A DNA stretch of 64,000 nucleotides, taken from positions 3,720,001-3,784,000 of the forward strand of contig NC_087381.1 of the NCBI RefSeq assembly GCF_963675165.1. Reading direction: 5' to 3'. A program made the position numbers and the translations under genes. Within the stretch, counting starts at the first letter, position 1. Each line of letters begins with the position of its first letter. Positions 1-12,200 of the stretch are shown piece after piece. The notes under the pieces were generated by a model. It did no database searches. It saw only the letters and a program-made list of their open reading frames with translations, and was not told where the DNA came from. Origin of the DNA: Halichondria panicea (Eukaryota > Porifera > Demospongiae > Suberitida > Halichondriidae).

Positions 1-1592
1 GTGTATGTGATAAATGCAGTCCGGTGCAGTAGCCCATGCGATAATTGTTGTTATAGTTCACATAATTATTGCACACTTTTTAGTATAATTATCAGTTGAA
101 TGACTATTGCATATAGTCATGCATGTGAGTGACCTTCTTGTTGACTACAGAAATTAATGGTATGATTCCTTATATGCAACATTTTACACAAACTAGACTA
201 TAATTATTTAAACACTATAATTATAACAAGTATTTTAAACAATGCTATGTAAACACAAAGACAACATAGAACGGACACGGTAAGAACGACACAATTACAC
301 ACATTAGCTATAACTATAATTAACTATAATTATTGTCTTAGCTTTATTGTGTTACCTACAATTTTGACTATGCAAAATGATTTATGAACAGTTAATCACT
401 AAGTTAATAGGTGTTCAAGACTGTTTGTTGTTTTCCAAAATTAATAATTAATGCACAAACTATTGGTATCACATTATATATACCACGGTTGCATCAGAGA
501 GCTAAATGCCTACATCATAATTATGTTTTAGAATCAAGGCTAGTCATGAGAAAAAATCTTATCACCTTCATGATAATTATGGCGGCCTGCTTGTAAGCCT
601 GCCAGGTTACAAGAAATAGGGTTCCAGATCCCCATCAACGTATACTGAGATGACACAGTATAATGATATTCAGTGTGCCTGTGTGTATGTGTTATAAGTG
701 AAACGTATTGTATAATTATTATCTACACGCAATAAATATATACTGTATAGCGCGAAATTTTGGAGGCACTTATTTTTCGTGGATTGGCCTCTAAAAGCAT
801 TTCGTTGCACAATGTTCGCGGAATGACTGCTTAACCGGAAGCCACGCCTTTAAATCTTTGCACGTTATAGCATAATTAAAGAACAATTTTCGTGGACTCA
901 AGTTAATTTTCGTGTAAGATTGCTAACCACGAAATCCGCGAAAATTAAGCCCCTAGAAAATTTCGCGCTATACGGTAGTACATTGAATGTGTTTTGTCAA
1001 ACATAATTATTAAAACTACCTTGCATTGTACATTGTGTTTTATGATTAATTAAACATAGATCTAAATAGTTATTCGAATTTGATAGGGGTGTCATGCCTA
1101 ATACCTCATACATCCACTCCAACTCCCACACATACATAATTATGTGAAAAAATAACGCAGTCCCCATGCATGTATGAAAAATTGCCTCAGCACAGACTCT
1201 GCTCATTTTCAAAAACCACCTGCACCGATTTTATACTTGCACTCCGTAGCTAGCCAAACCAATAATGCTATAATTATGTACTGCATTGTTTGTTTCTCAG
1301 GTAGACAACGTTTTGATTAACATAGCGATTATTGTGCATATAAAAAAAAAAAGAAGGAGCGAACGGTTAAATGTCTATGTTAGATCTATATGCAATGCAG
1401 CATTCACACAAATTGTTATTTACAGTAACTACTTATAAAATCAGCTGCATCGTTTTGTTTGGTGCCATTTTATGAACCTAATAACAGGTGTAATGTTTGT
1501 TGCCAGTTTATCAAACATAAATTTCAACAAGTTCTATAGGTGCATCTTCGTTACCAATTCCTTCGTTTCCACAAAGCCTTAACTCAATATCG
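1..1592. other. Intergenic AT-rich region, no gene seen
   Basis: No ORF here looks like a conserved protein and I found no splice-linked exons. The only structured part is a MITE at 741-976, listed separately. The rest is AT-rich sequence with many TAATTATA-type words, which recur through the whole window. Confidence 0.5.
741..976. mobile_element. MITE, family 1 (copy A)
   Basis: The element is bounded by inverted ends reading TATAGCGCGAAATTTT on the left and AAAATTTCGCGCTATAC on the right. It has an internal GC-richer core containing CCGGAAGCCACGCC. It has no coding capacity. The same ends and core recur in opposite orientation at 59853-60080, so this is a dispersed non-autonomous DNA transposon family. 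Confidence 0.75.
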
Positions 1593-2646
1593 TCAGTGGT
1601 TGGTTAAGAAAGTTGTACAAAACCATGGCGGATTGTTGAATTCACAGCAAGTACTGGTACTCCCACACCCCTGACCATCCCAAAGTAGATCATCAGGATA
1701 GAAAATAAATTGTCGCAATTGACGACTTGCTGTAGCACAGAAAGAGTCTTGGCCAATAAATGGAGGTATGAATCCAGTGTAGGCCATGTCAGGCCGAGTA
1801 CAGGGGCACACTTGTGTGTTACTTCTGGTCTCATCAAGAGCTCCTGCAAAAGTCCAGATATGCTGTCGTGGGGACTGTACATGTGTAAACACCGTCCACA
1901 TATGGGGAGTCAATTGTGAGCAAACGGGGTAATACTCAAAGAAACCATCTGTTGACCCACTCTGATAACCAATAATTCGACCACACACATGTGAGTACTC
2001 TACCCCTAAGTCAGGTACATAGTGGACAACATCCTGCTGGTCCTGGTCTACCACATAAGCGTAGAGGTGGTTGTGTCCTATCTACCAACTTGAATTCATT
2101 TGGACAGGTTTGGTTGGGATCAGTCATGTCGAGGTTGGCCACCCTCATCCATCTTTTTGCAGCATTGCAGCTACAGCTAGTTCGATCCATATCACAGTAG
2201 ACGTGCACTTCGGTTTCAAATGAGCTTTTAATAGCGTAAAATCCTGATGGACTGTCACGAAGTTGAGCATCTTGACATGACTTAGGAGCAGCTAGAAAGC
2301 TTTGAATATTGTTGACCTGAAGTCGAAGTTGTTGTAATTCCATATTCGAGGCATTTAGTTGCCTTTGAAGTGAGTCGTTGGTCTCCTTATCGGCATCATT
2401 TGAAACAGTTTTGAGCTCAATCTGTGTAAAGGTTATAGCTATGGCAGCCCCAATCAAAGCTAATACAGCAAAGCAAAATGAGAGAAATGCTATTATAAGG
2501 GATCCGGAGTAGCAAAAGTTAGACGTTTTCACAGACTTAGCAGCTTTCAAGGTGTTTTTTTGTTCAGGGTTTTGACCTCTTGGTCCTGGTGTCTCGTAAG
2601 TGTCCATGGCATAAGCAGAATTGTTCGTGCAGCTGTAATCTTCCAT
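1593..2646 (-). pseudogene. Type II membrane protein with fibrinogen-like ectodomain, one-base frame break
   Basis: An intronless minus-strand gene starts at ATG 2646. The first 211 codons encode a cytoplasmic tail of about 45 residues, one hydrophobic segment (about 47-72, including LIIAFLSFCFAVLALIGAA), a coiled-coil stretch (about 80-115) and a Cys-rich domain with VYCDMDRTSC and WMRVANLDMT, which resembles the start of fibrinogen-related domains. The frame stops just after CGRPGPAGC. The next frame, open from 2054 to 1593, continues the domain without a gap (GVEYSHVCGRIIGYQSG onward, about 140 codons with paired Cys). A one-base indel near 2035-2045 therefore splits one protein of about 350 residues. 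It is either a young pseudogene or a sequencing error. The family appears to be common in sponges; its function is unknown to me. Confidence 0.7.
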
Positions 2647-4111
2647 TAGAAGCTATTATTTCGATAGACTAAGCAAATCTAATTATTTTCTTGTGTTGAG
2701 TCAAACTCACTTAATGATTAAGCCTTTTCCACAGCAATTCCAGAGTAAAACAGCTACCAAGAAAAGAGTAGTGCCTAAGTGATTATAGTCTCTATAATTA
2801 TACTCTAGCTGCATGGACTAGTTGTCAACATAGATGTATAAGGGTGCATGCATGCTAAACATAACAGGAAATCACAGCTATTATACACCCTATACATTTA
2901 GGGCAAGAATATCGAATAATTATTGGTAATATTGCTTGTCTATAGCACACAAGTCCTCGTCACTTTAATAATACAGTTTTCTTTGACAGCTAAAAAGTTT
3001 TTAAATTTTCCGCCTTGACAGCTTGTTTACAAACACAGTTTATAATTATACACTAGTCCGGAAAAAACATTTACAATGCGAAAGTTAAGCCTCTTTTCTT
3101 TTATAAGTAATTTTTATTAAGCCATTTTAATCTAGTGTATGTTCTCACTGAAGCTTTATAGTACTGTGTTATAACTTTAAGCATTTCCACAAGAATTCCG
3201 GGGGAAAACAGACATAATTTTTATAGTAACAATTAAGCTACAAAGTCATTATAGTACAATGTAGTCTAGCTAGTAAAGAATAATTATAAAGCGTGCTAAA
3301 CAATTATTTATTATCAAATCTAGACTTAGACTACTAGAAGTGTAACATTCATTGCTTGTAGCACACTAGCTAGTCGTCATCACTTTTCATACAGCATTAT
3401 ATTCATGCAAACATATACTATACTTGTTGGTTTCAAGTTGCCTACTGGGGTATGTCGATCTGTCATAAAATCGGCTAAATATACACACTGAATTCTGGAC
3501 ATAGGTGTAGGAACATAAAATTATCTGGGGGCAAGTTTAATGGGTGCATGCATGGTGTAGGCCATCCTTGCCCCCATATATTAAGCCACCCTGGGTTTTA
3601 GACAAGTGTGAGTAAAAGCTAATATTTTGGCAATTTGTTGCTTACAACAGTTGCAGGCAAAGGTCACCTGCCCACCATAATCATACATGTACACCAGGCA
3701 GCTTTCAGGCAACGAATACTATAACCTGTTGAAGCCTATAACAAATCAAACGATTCGCTAAAGATCTTACTATCCTAAATAGGAGTAAGTAGATAGTAGA
3801 TAATTTATAGTACTTATCATGCTAAACCACAAAACTGAACCATAGTATTAAATGGACTAAAGTCGATTAATTTTGTGTTCAATTTGATTTCATAAAGTTG
3901 CCATAACTTCAGAGTTTCATATGCCATTGGATTCCTTATTAAAAAGCTAGCTTCTATCTGTATGCTGTAGAGCTGGTAAACTCCAACCAGCTAAAAGTTA
4001 GCATTTTCCATGTAGAAGTCCCGGGCATAATTATAACTGCATAAATGAAGCCATAATTTACCACATAACTTCCGGGGTCGAACTCAACGCAAATAGACTT
4101 CAGAACTGTTA
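2647..4111. other. Intergenic region, nothing recognised
   Basis: This AT-rich non-coding stretch has no plausible ORF, splice-linked exon or RNA gene that I could support. It probably includes the upstream region of the membrane-protein gene that ends at 2646. Confidence 0.4.
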
Positions 4112-4974
4112 TAGAGTAAGTAACCTATCTTCGCCAGACACCTATAATCGGCGGCTATTGCACGAAGCACAAGACAATTTTGCACAAAACTAACTACATG
4201 GATCTACAGATGGGTAAGAAAGTAACAGCTCCCCAAAATTTGGAAAGAATAACTTGCTTGCGGAGGGAATGGTGGTCATGAGAAATGAGCTGCCGAATGC
4301 ATTGATAATCGTCAGTGAGACATTTATCTCCGTCTTTGCACGCTTACCAAGCACTGAAACTACCAACACTAAACAATACTTCTTGGCACAACTCTAACTA
4401 GTGAGCACTACTTGCAGGCAAAGCAGCGTTAGCTGCAGATCGAGCCCCACCCAGCTAGGCATGACGAAAATTTTGCAAAAAAATAATGCTGATTCAGCAA
4501 TAATTGTGCACATTCAGCAATAATTGTGGCAAATTAAACTGGGATTACCTCGATTTCAGGCCGCCCTGAAGATATGTGCACAATTATTGCTGAATCAGCA
4601 CTATTTTTTGCAAAATTTTCGTCATGCCTAGCTGGGTGGGGCTCGATCTGCAGCTAACGCTGCTTTGCCTGCAAGTAGTGCTCACTAGTTAGAGTTGTGC
4701 CAAGAAGCATTGTTTAGTGTTGGTAGTTTCAGTGCTTGGTAAGCGTGCAAAGACGGAGATAAATGTCTCACTGACGATTATCGATACATTCGGCAGCTCA
4801 TTTGTCATGACCACCATTCCCTCCGCAAGCAAGTTATTCTTTCCAAATTTTGGGGAGCTGTTACTTTCTTACCCATCTGTAGATCCATGTAGTTAGTTTT
4901 GTGCAAAATTGTCTTGTGCTTCGTGCAATAGCCGCCGATTATAGGTGTCTGGCGAAGATAGGTTACTTACTCTA
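4112..4974. repeat. Large foldback (near-perfect inverted repeat)
   Basis: The left arm, about 4112-4512, is repeated as its reverse complement at about 4575-4974, leaving a spacer of about 62 bp. The arms are almost identical over 400 bp, with scattered single-base differences such as GCATTGATAATCG against CGATTATCGATAC. Outer ends read TAGAGTAAGTAACC and GGTTACTTACTCTA. There is no transposase. Such near-identity suggests a recent foldback/MITE insertion or an inverted duplication that is still being homogenised. Confidence 0.9.
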
Positions 4975-6238
4975 CTATAATTATAGTTTTGATTTGAAGC
5001 AGGTGGACTCTGAGATGGACTAGATCTAGGGCTACTGATAACATTTACATGTACAGTGCAACAACCAAAGAGAGGAGTACATTTTTTTGGGGGGGGTACA
5101 CATTTTTCGGCATATCTTCTAAAGTAAAAGCGATACGATCTATTTGAGTGAAGGTACTGAAAGTTCAACTATTGGCGCTTCCATTGGACCACCACCTGTT
5201 ACACCATATTGCATCATTAATATAAAATGGCTGTAAAATGGCTGTCTGAAGATGTGTACCTCAGAAAATCTGGGCTAGTCTAGTTTATATTTAAGTTCTG
5301 ATTTTTGAGCAGCATCTACAATAGTGTACTTTTCATCTGTACTAACTTACAGGAGCTAGGCTGGTCTCTTCTTTTCTTTTCTAGAGCTGGAGCAGCCCAT
5401 CTAATTATGAGTAAAAGGGGAGGATCTGCAAACCATAGAGGTTAAAATATACAAGCAAATTAAAGCTCAACAATTTTGTGAGAATATATATAATCTATGC
5501 TGCAAGAGCCTCATGAGCCTTCCAAATTGGTCGTGGATATCCTCTCCCACCTACCTCTTTTATATGTGTAGACTCTACATGTACTGTAAGGTGAGCTACA
5601 GCACATGAGTGAGTCCTGAGGAGCAGCTGGCTAGTCGAGTGGTGAGGATCTTTGTCCCATCACGTACGTCATGCCATGCAATCAGGTTCAGCCAACACTA
5701 GATGAACTCATTCATGATTTCCAGGATTCCATACATGCACAGTGTATTCGTCTATTGTATTGACTATTGTATGCATGACCTGCTCACATGTGCTCCATGT
5801 ACTGCAGGACAGCTCATCATTCTGAGAATGGTATCTCAAAATATGGCACCTTGGCTCCCGGAATACCACGAGTACAAGTACAAAAGTAAGAGTGTGATTA
5901 TTGTGTACTGCACATAATAATATAAGGTTACCTTGAATTCCTTGAACCTTCGGGTGAATACCCAGGGACTGGTTTTGTAGTGTGTGATTTTATGAAGTAA
6001 TTCCTAATATTAGAAACTGAGCCTATTTTTAGACCTTCCTATAAAGCATAAACACAGCCGTAGTTGCTAGTAGTTAGTTCCCTGAACTAGAATTGTGCAG
6101 AGGTTCATTACAGATAAGATACCCTTCTACTACAGGTAATATCCCAAAATTGAAGTAATTGTACACCACTTATAAATTTACTCTTCACTGTGTGTATGTC
6201 TAACCACAAGTTTGTTTAGGGGACAATCTTTGTGTTGA
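4975..6238. other. Intergenic region upstream of the HELZ2-like gene
   Basis: I see no conserved ORF. The interval should hold the promoter and any 5' untranslated exon of the helicase gene that starts at 6239. A pyrimidine/AG stretch at 6211-6219 (TTTGTTTAG) could be the acceptor of a non-coding first exon, because the coding frame is closed by TGA directly before the ATG. Confidence 0.35.
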
Positions 6239-9200
6239 ATGGATCTCTTGTTGCCCTGGGAGCACAAAGTTTGTGAGGATTGCCTAAAACGGAACCCTCA
6301 CGCCATTTGGCTGGTCAAGTATGGCTGTTTCGGTAACCACCATTGGAAAAAAAGCATCCATGTGGTCATTGACGACGAGAACATGGAGTTAGTGAGGGTG
6401 AGACCTCCTCCAAGTACAATCCAGGGCCAGTTTCACATGTGCAAAAGGGCTGGACATTGCTCTAGAAGCAGTTGTACGTTTGCACACTCTGCTCTTGAGC
6501 TGGACAAATGGAATGCCATAAAAAGTATGCTAGGTGAGTAAGTAAGTGGTTGTGATTGCGTTGTCTTCATGTATCATTTCCTGTGTTACAGCTTGTGGTG
6601 GGAAAGGTTGCCAAGTGTCTGCTCGATCCCCTTCACAAATTTGCTCAGCTTGTTTCAATGCAACCCCCCAAGCTGTCTGGATGGCTTGGATGCCTTGCAA
6701 GAAACATTGTAACAAACCCAAGGTTACCGCTGTTATTAGCTCCGATGGAAAGTGTCTGGTGAAAATTCGTAAACCATCCTCCATGGCAATGACGATTCCC
6801 GCACAGCTGAGGTCACATCCCGACTGCAAGCACGTGTCATGTCTAGACCCCCACAGCCCAGAGGAGCTGGCCTATTGGAAGTGGAGAGTGGACACTGAGA
6901 GAATGTGTAGTGCCCTACAACACAAAATGGTACTGCGTTCATTAATCAGCTCATCATGTAATCGTGAATCTATGTTTGTAGTTAGGTCATGTGAGCTTTA
7001 GGGATATGTGCAGCAAATATTTGTACCCGGATCAGCAGACAGTACTAAGGGGGGTCACTGACCCACTTTCATGGGATAACTACAGAGGGAAGTTCCACAA
7101 ACTAGTCTATCTGGATAATCTAGAGCATGCTCGGAAAATGGTTACTGAGTAAGTCATTCCTAGTAATCTGACAGTGGTAATTATATTCATAACACGTTGC
7201 AGTTGTGATGATGAGCTGATGGTCAGTCGTGAATACGCAGATCAAGTGCTGATCAAAGGGATGGAGAACTCAGCGATGGATTATGTGGCTCAAAACACGC
7301 CCCCTTGTACGGTGCAGATCAGAACAGGAGTGACGCTATTAAACGGAACGTATGACAGGAGACGAGATGGTGGTCTCTTAGTACGACTCCATCAGTGCAC
7401 TTCACCAAAGGATTCTTTCAAAGCTTACGTACACTTTGAGTACAATCACTGGTACTTTTGGAGACTCCATCTTGCCATCTCTTATGCTCATCCTGGACTA
7501 ATTGATAACTTGGTAAATGCAAAATTGCCACGCTATCGTCCCCTACAATGGGAAGCTGTGAACAAGAGGATAGCACTCAAGATTGACAATGAGTACCAAG
7601 AAATGGCTCTTAAAAAGATGCTTCTTTGCAGGCCAGGCTCTCCATTTCTATTAATGGGCCCCTTTGGCACCGGCAAGACACACCTCTTGGTTACGGCCAT
7701 CACAAAGCTTCTGAAAACATCGCAAACAAATCGAATACTCATTTGTACCCACCAAAACAAAGGCGCTGATCACATCTGCAGTCTTCTGAACTCTCAGAAA
7801 TTCATTGGACCTGCGTTAATTGCTCGCTTATACCCTGACGATAAAACTAGAAGTCTACCTCAACAACTTTGCTTCTCCATTCGCGACACTAATGTATCGC
7901 AGTTAGTATCGAAGGGTGTCATAATAACCACCTTTATGACAGCTCTAAGACTCAAGGAAAAAGACAGAGGTGATCAACTGCACTTCTCCCATATTATCAT
8001 TGACGAGGGTGCACAGTCCCGGGAGCCGGAGGCACTGGGAGCTTTGCTCATGGCACAACCAGACACTCATATCATCATTGCTGGTGACAACAAACAGGTC
8101 AGATACAACACATTGCAAATACTCTACTCGGTTCTTGGGTGTGTGCTTCGTATCACATTTCCAAAGTCATCAGTTTGACAAAAGCAAAAGCTTGTATAAC
8201 TGTAGGCCTTTAGTTAATATTGGTCAATCTCACAGCTTGGCTGCTGTGTAATTACATGTAGCTATATCCAACTACTTATTTCCTCCTCCAGGTTGGTCCA
8301 GCTGTTTCAGTGTACTGTGACCTTGCCAGAGAGAATGGCCTCGGGGTATCGATGTTGGAGCGGTTGCTGGATCTCTATCAAAATGAATACAAAGACATGA
8401 AGCAACTTAATTTCCATCGCCATTCTCTCCTCACCAACTACCGCTGTCATCCTTCCATACTTTTGCTAGCCTCCAGTTTATTCTACGAGTGTACACTGCT
8501 GAGCCGCAGCACCAGCAAGACACACCCCTTAGCCCCCTACCCTATAGTCTTCCACTGCTCTTCTGTTCAGCAAGATAGATTGAAAGTGTCTGAGACGTCC
8601 AACAGAAAAGAAGCAGAGCTGCTTGTTGACAAGGTGGCTGAGTTTATTGAGGCGTGGCCACTAACAGAGTCAGAACACCACCCTCACATTGCTATATTGG
8701 CTGGCACTGCTCGCCAGGTAAGTATTGGCTAGCTCTGAATACGAACAAATTGTTTATTAATTTATTACATTGGTAGGCGGAAGAATTACGTCGGAAATTG
8801 AGATCGAGGGACCTACCATTTCATGTGGAGGTCACTTACACCTACACGATTCAAGGTGATTATCACAACATCACTCCACAGTACACTACAAAACATGTAG
8901 ATTGTTCTCTTCGAAAGCAGATACATGTAGTAAACACTGCTTAATAATAATGTATTTCTTGTTTTACAGGTAGTGAGTTCGATGCTGTGTTCTTGAGTAC
9001 CCACGAACCCATTGACAACGAAGGCAAACCAGTCAATGTTGTGCGGAGCATTTGCAACGAATATGTCTTCAATACAGTCATAACGAGATCTCGGTCACTG
9101 ATAGTTGCCGTGGGTAACCCGTTCCTCCTCATCAAGATGGGCACATACTTTCCCATTAACTGTTGGTCTGAGCTGATTCAACGATGCATTACCTGTCAAT

Positions 9201-12200
9201 CCTTCTATCTGCCCCAGGGCATAAACACGCCTAGAGCAGAACTCCCAAAGATGATCAGTACACTTACAGAGAGGGTTCTTCCTACTGAATTGTTTCAAGA
9301 CCTCTACGAGCAAAAGAATGAAGAAGGAGCTGACGTCCTCCTTACGAACTACATCAAGCTACTGAACAAGCGTGGGGAATATTTCTCTGGTTTAAAGTTG
9401 GTTCAGGACCCTCGGAGGGGAGAAAAGGTGTGGCAAATGGAAGAAGAACCGGAGTCTGACCACATTGTATTGGGCGAGCTCAAGTTAAACACCCACCACA
9501 AGGGGGTGGTCAAACCTCACGGTGGCCCAGAGATTAAAGTGACCTCAATGCGAGAGAGACGATGCTTTTTTGATGGTGATAAGGTGCCAGTGGACACGAG
9601 AACAAATGAGATTGTTATGAACGAGGAATTTGAGCAGAAATTTAATGAGGCCCACTTTGGAAAACCAATTGTTTGTCGTGTCAATCCACTGAATATGATT
9701 GAGTTTATGCCTTTAGACAAGCGATGTCCTATTCTTATCAACCTACCTTCACTGACCAAATTTGAGCGAGATGGTGTGATATGCTTTGAGCCGAGCAGTC
9801 TTAACGATCGGGTGAAAGTCAGTAACTTCATTCCCAAAGACCAAGCTCGAAAGATGGTGTTTGTGGTCAAGGTTCTTCAATGGAGACAGCAATTTTCCCA
9901 TCCTCTTGGCATCACTGTTGGTGCCCTTCCCTGCGGAACCTCTATCTACTCAGGGGACCTACTTCTTAAAGTGACAAACCATATCCCGATGCAAAATAGC
10001 TGCACTGATTTTAATAATCCACCAGATTGCAGCCAACCTGACATTCGGCCCTTCAAGGATGTGATAACCATCGACCCTGAGGGCTCTACAGACCATGACG
10101 ATGCTCTCTCCTGTGTGCTGCTATCTGGTTTAGACGGATGTCACGAGTACGAGTTTGGTGTGCACATAACAGACGTGCAAAAGTTTGTCCCCAAAGACTC
10201 CAAGTGTGATTGTATTGCAAGAGAGAGAGGATGCTCCGTGTACAGCTCCTCTGATAATTGTGTAAGTCACATGCTGCCAGAACAAATCGTCACTGCTGCT
10301 AGCATCCTTCATGAACAGACAAGAGACTCATTCTCAGTTATTGCTCGTGTCTCCATCAAACAGAAGAAAGTTGTCGGAATTATCCGTTCAATTAAGATTT
10401 TAAAAAGCAAGATCACTTCGTCCCAAGAGTTAACTTATGAACAGGCTCAGAAATTTATTTTTGCCAAAAAGGGGTGTCGACCATTCAAAGCACTCTGGGC
10501 TATTGCTTGCCATCTCCGAGAGCAAAGACTTGGCCAAAGAGCAGCTGCACACATTCAAGCTCGTAGAGAAGATGAGATAGCGCATCCTGAGGCACACACC
10601 CTTGTCGAAGAGCTTATGATCTGGGCCAACCAAGAAGTAGCTGTCAGGCTGTCCGATTTTCATCCTATGGTTCTTCGATGCCAGCAACCACCTAGTCAAG
10701 ATGAACTAGATGAGTTGGTAGCAGCTCATGGTCAACATATGGCTGTGTCGCTGGACCTCCAACAACATACGCCACAAACACAAACCTATCAGAATGTGCA
10801 AGTGTTACACGAAACAATCAGAGAAATGGGAGTTGCGCTGAGAGAAGGATGTGTGAGGACTGCATTGCATCGAGTTCAACTTGAACACCTCCAACCACAA
10901 GTGGCTGTAGCCCATGCACTTTACCGGCAAATTTGCACTCCTTCCATTTATTGCATAACAGATGACACAGACGATACAGATTATTCCCACAATAGTCTCC
11001 AATGCGATCTTTATACTCGTTTTACCTCCCCAATCAGACGCTATGCTGACCTGGTGGTTCAGCGAATGCTGTTGGCCAATCTGCAAGACAAGGAGAATCC
11101 TTACGTTGGAAAAGAAGAGGAAATCAAGGGTCTTTGTGGAGCTCAGAGAGAGAGGGAGAGAGAAATGAACAAATACGAGGATGGTAGGCGCAACCTGGTC
11201 TTGGCGTCTAGCCTCCAGCAGTCCAGTAGGGAGTATGTGTGCTTTGTGAAGAAAATTGAAAATGGTAAACTGTTCACAGTGTTTTGCGATCCTTCCTTGA
11301 AGATGGTCGGTGATGTCTACTTAAAGCACCTCAATGCCAAGACGATTTCTCAGAAAGAATCGAGCCCCGAACCTGAAGAAGAGGAGTCAGCAAAAAAAAG
11401 CTCTTGCACCTGGCAAGTCAAAATGGCGTCTGCAAATGGAAAACCGAAAAGCTTCCTCAAGAACCCTTACCTTGAACACAGTGAAATTGGAGCAGACATT
11501 GAAATTGTCTTTTTCACACCTGAGCATGATCGATCTGAACCAGACCAAAACTCTGATTTGGAGGAGAAGAGAGTGAAAGCTTCCATCAGACCATTTACAC
11601 AGAGTGTGCCAGCTGATAATTGGAGACAGCTGCAAGGTTACGCCCTCTCCCCACCCTCTAACGCTGATGCTGTGAAGAAACTTCTCCCCAAACCACCTGA
11701 ATTGTCTCAGGGCAAGTTCCCGGACATCACCCACTCCCCCTTGTGGGTGTACGAGCTGCACCGTCCCCTGCAGAGCTGTGAGGTGCTAAGAGTGCAATGG
11801 ACTGGCTGCTTCAACAGCAACACCCAGATACTCTCTCCGATAGTCCAGCTGCTTGAGGTGGGGCCAAACCTACGAGTCTGTATCCAGCACAACAGCAACC
11901 CAGCCGAATGCTTTACAGATATATCTCTAACCAAACCTCCCAAACAAGGCCATACTTCTATTGATCAATACTTTCATTACTGGGAGAGAGTTATTCTTGC
12001 GGAGGCCGCCACAGCTAGCCTTACTGATACAGAGCTACTCATTATCACGAATGTAAAGCTGATCTGGCCCACATTAAATGAGGTCATTGACTCGCAAGGT
12101 CAAGTGTTCTACCAACTGCCAACGGGTGGACGCAATGACGAGCCACAGGATTATTGTGTTTGTATGAAGCTGAACAAGAGCTTCGCCACATCTTCCTACG

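Noticed and set aside
4893-5168. 91-codon minus ORF
   Set aside because: About a third of it lies in the arm of the foldback element and the rest is low-complexity; the same peptide end is also encoded by the other arm.
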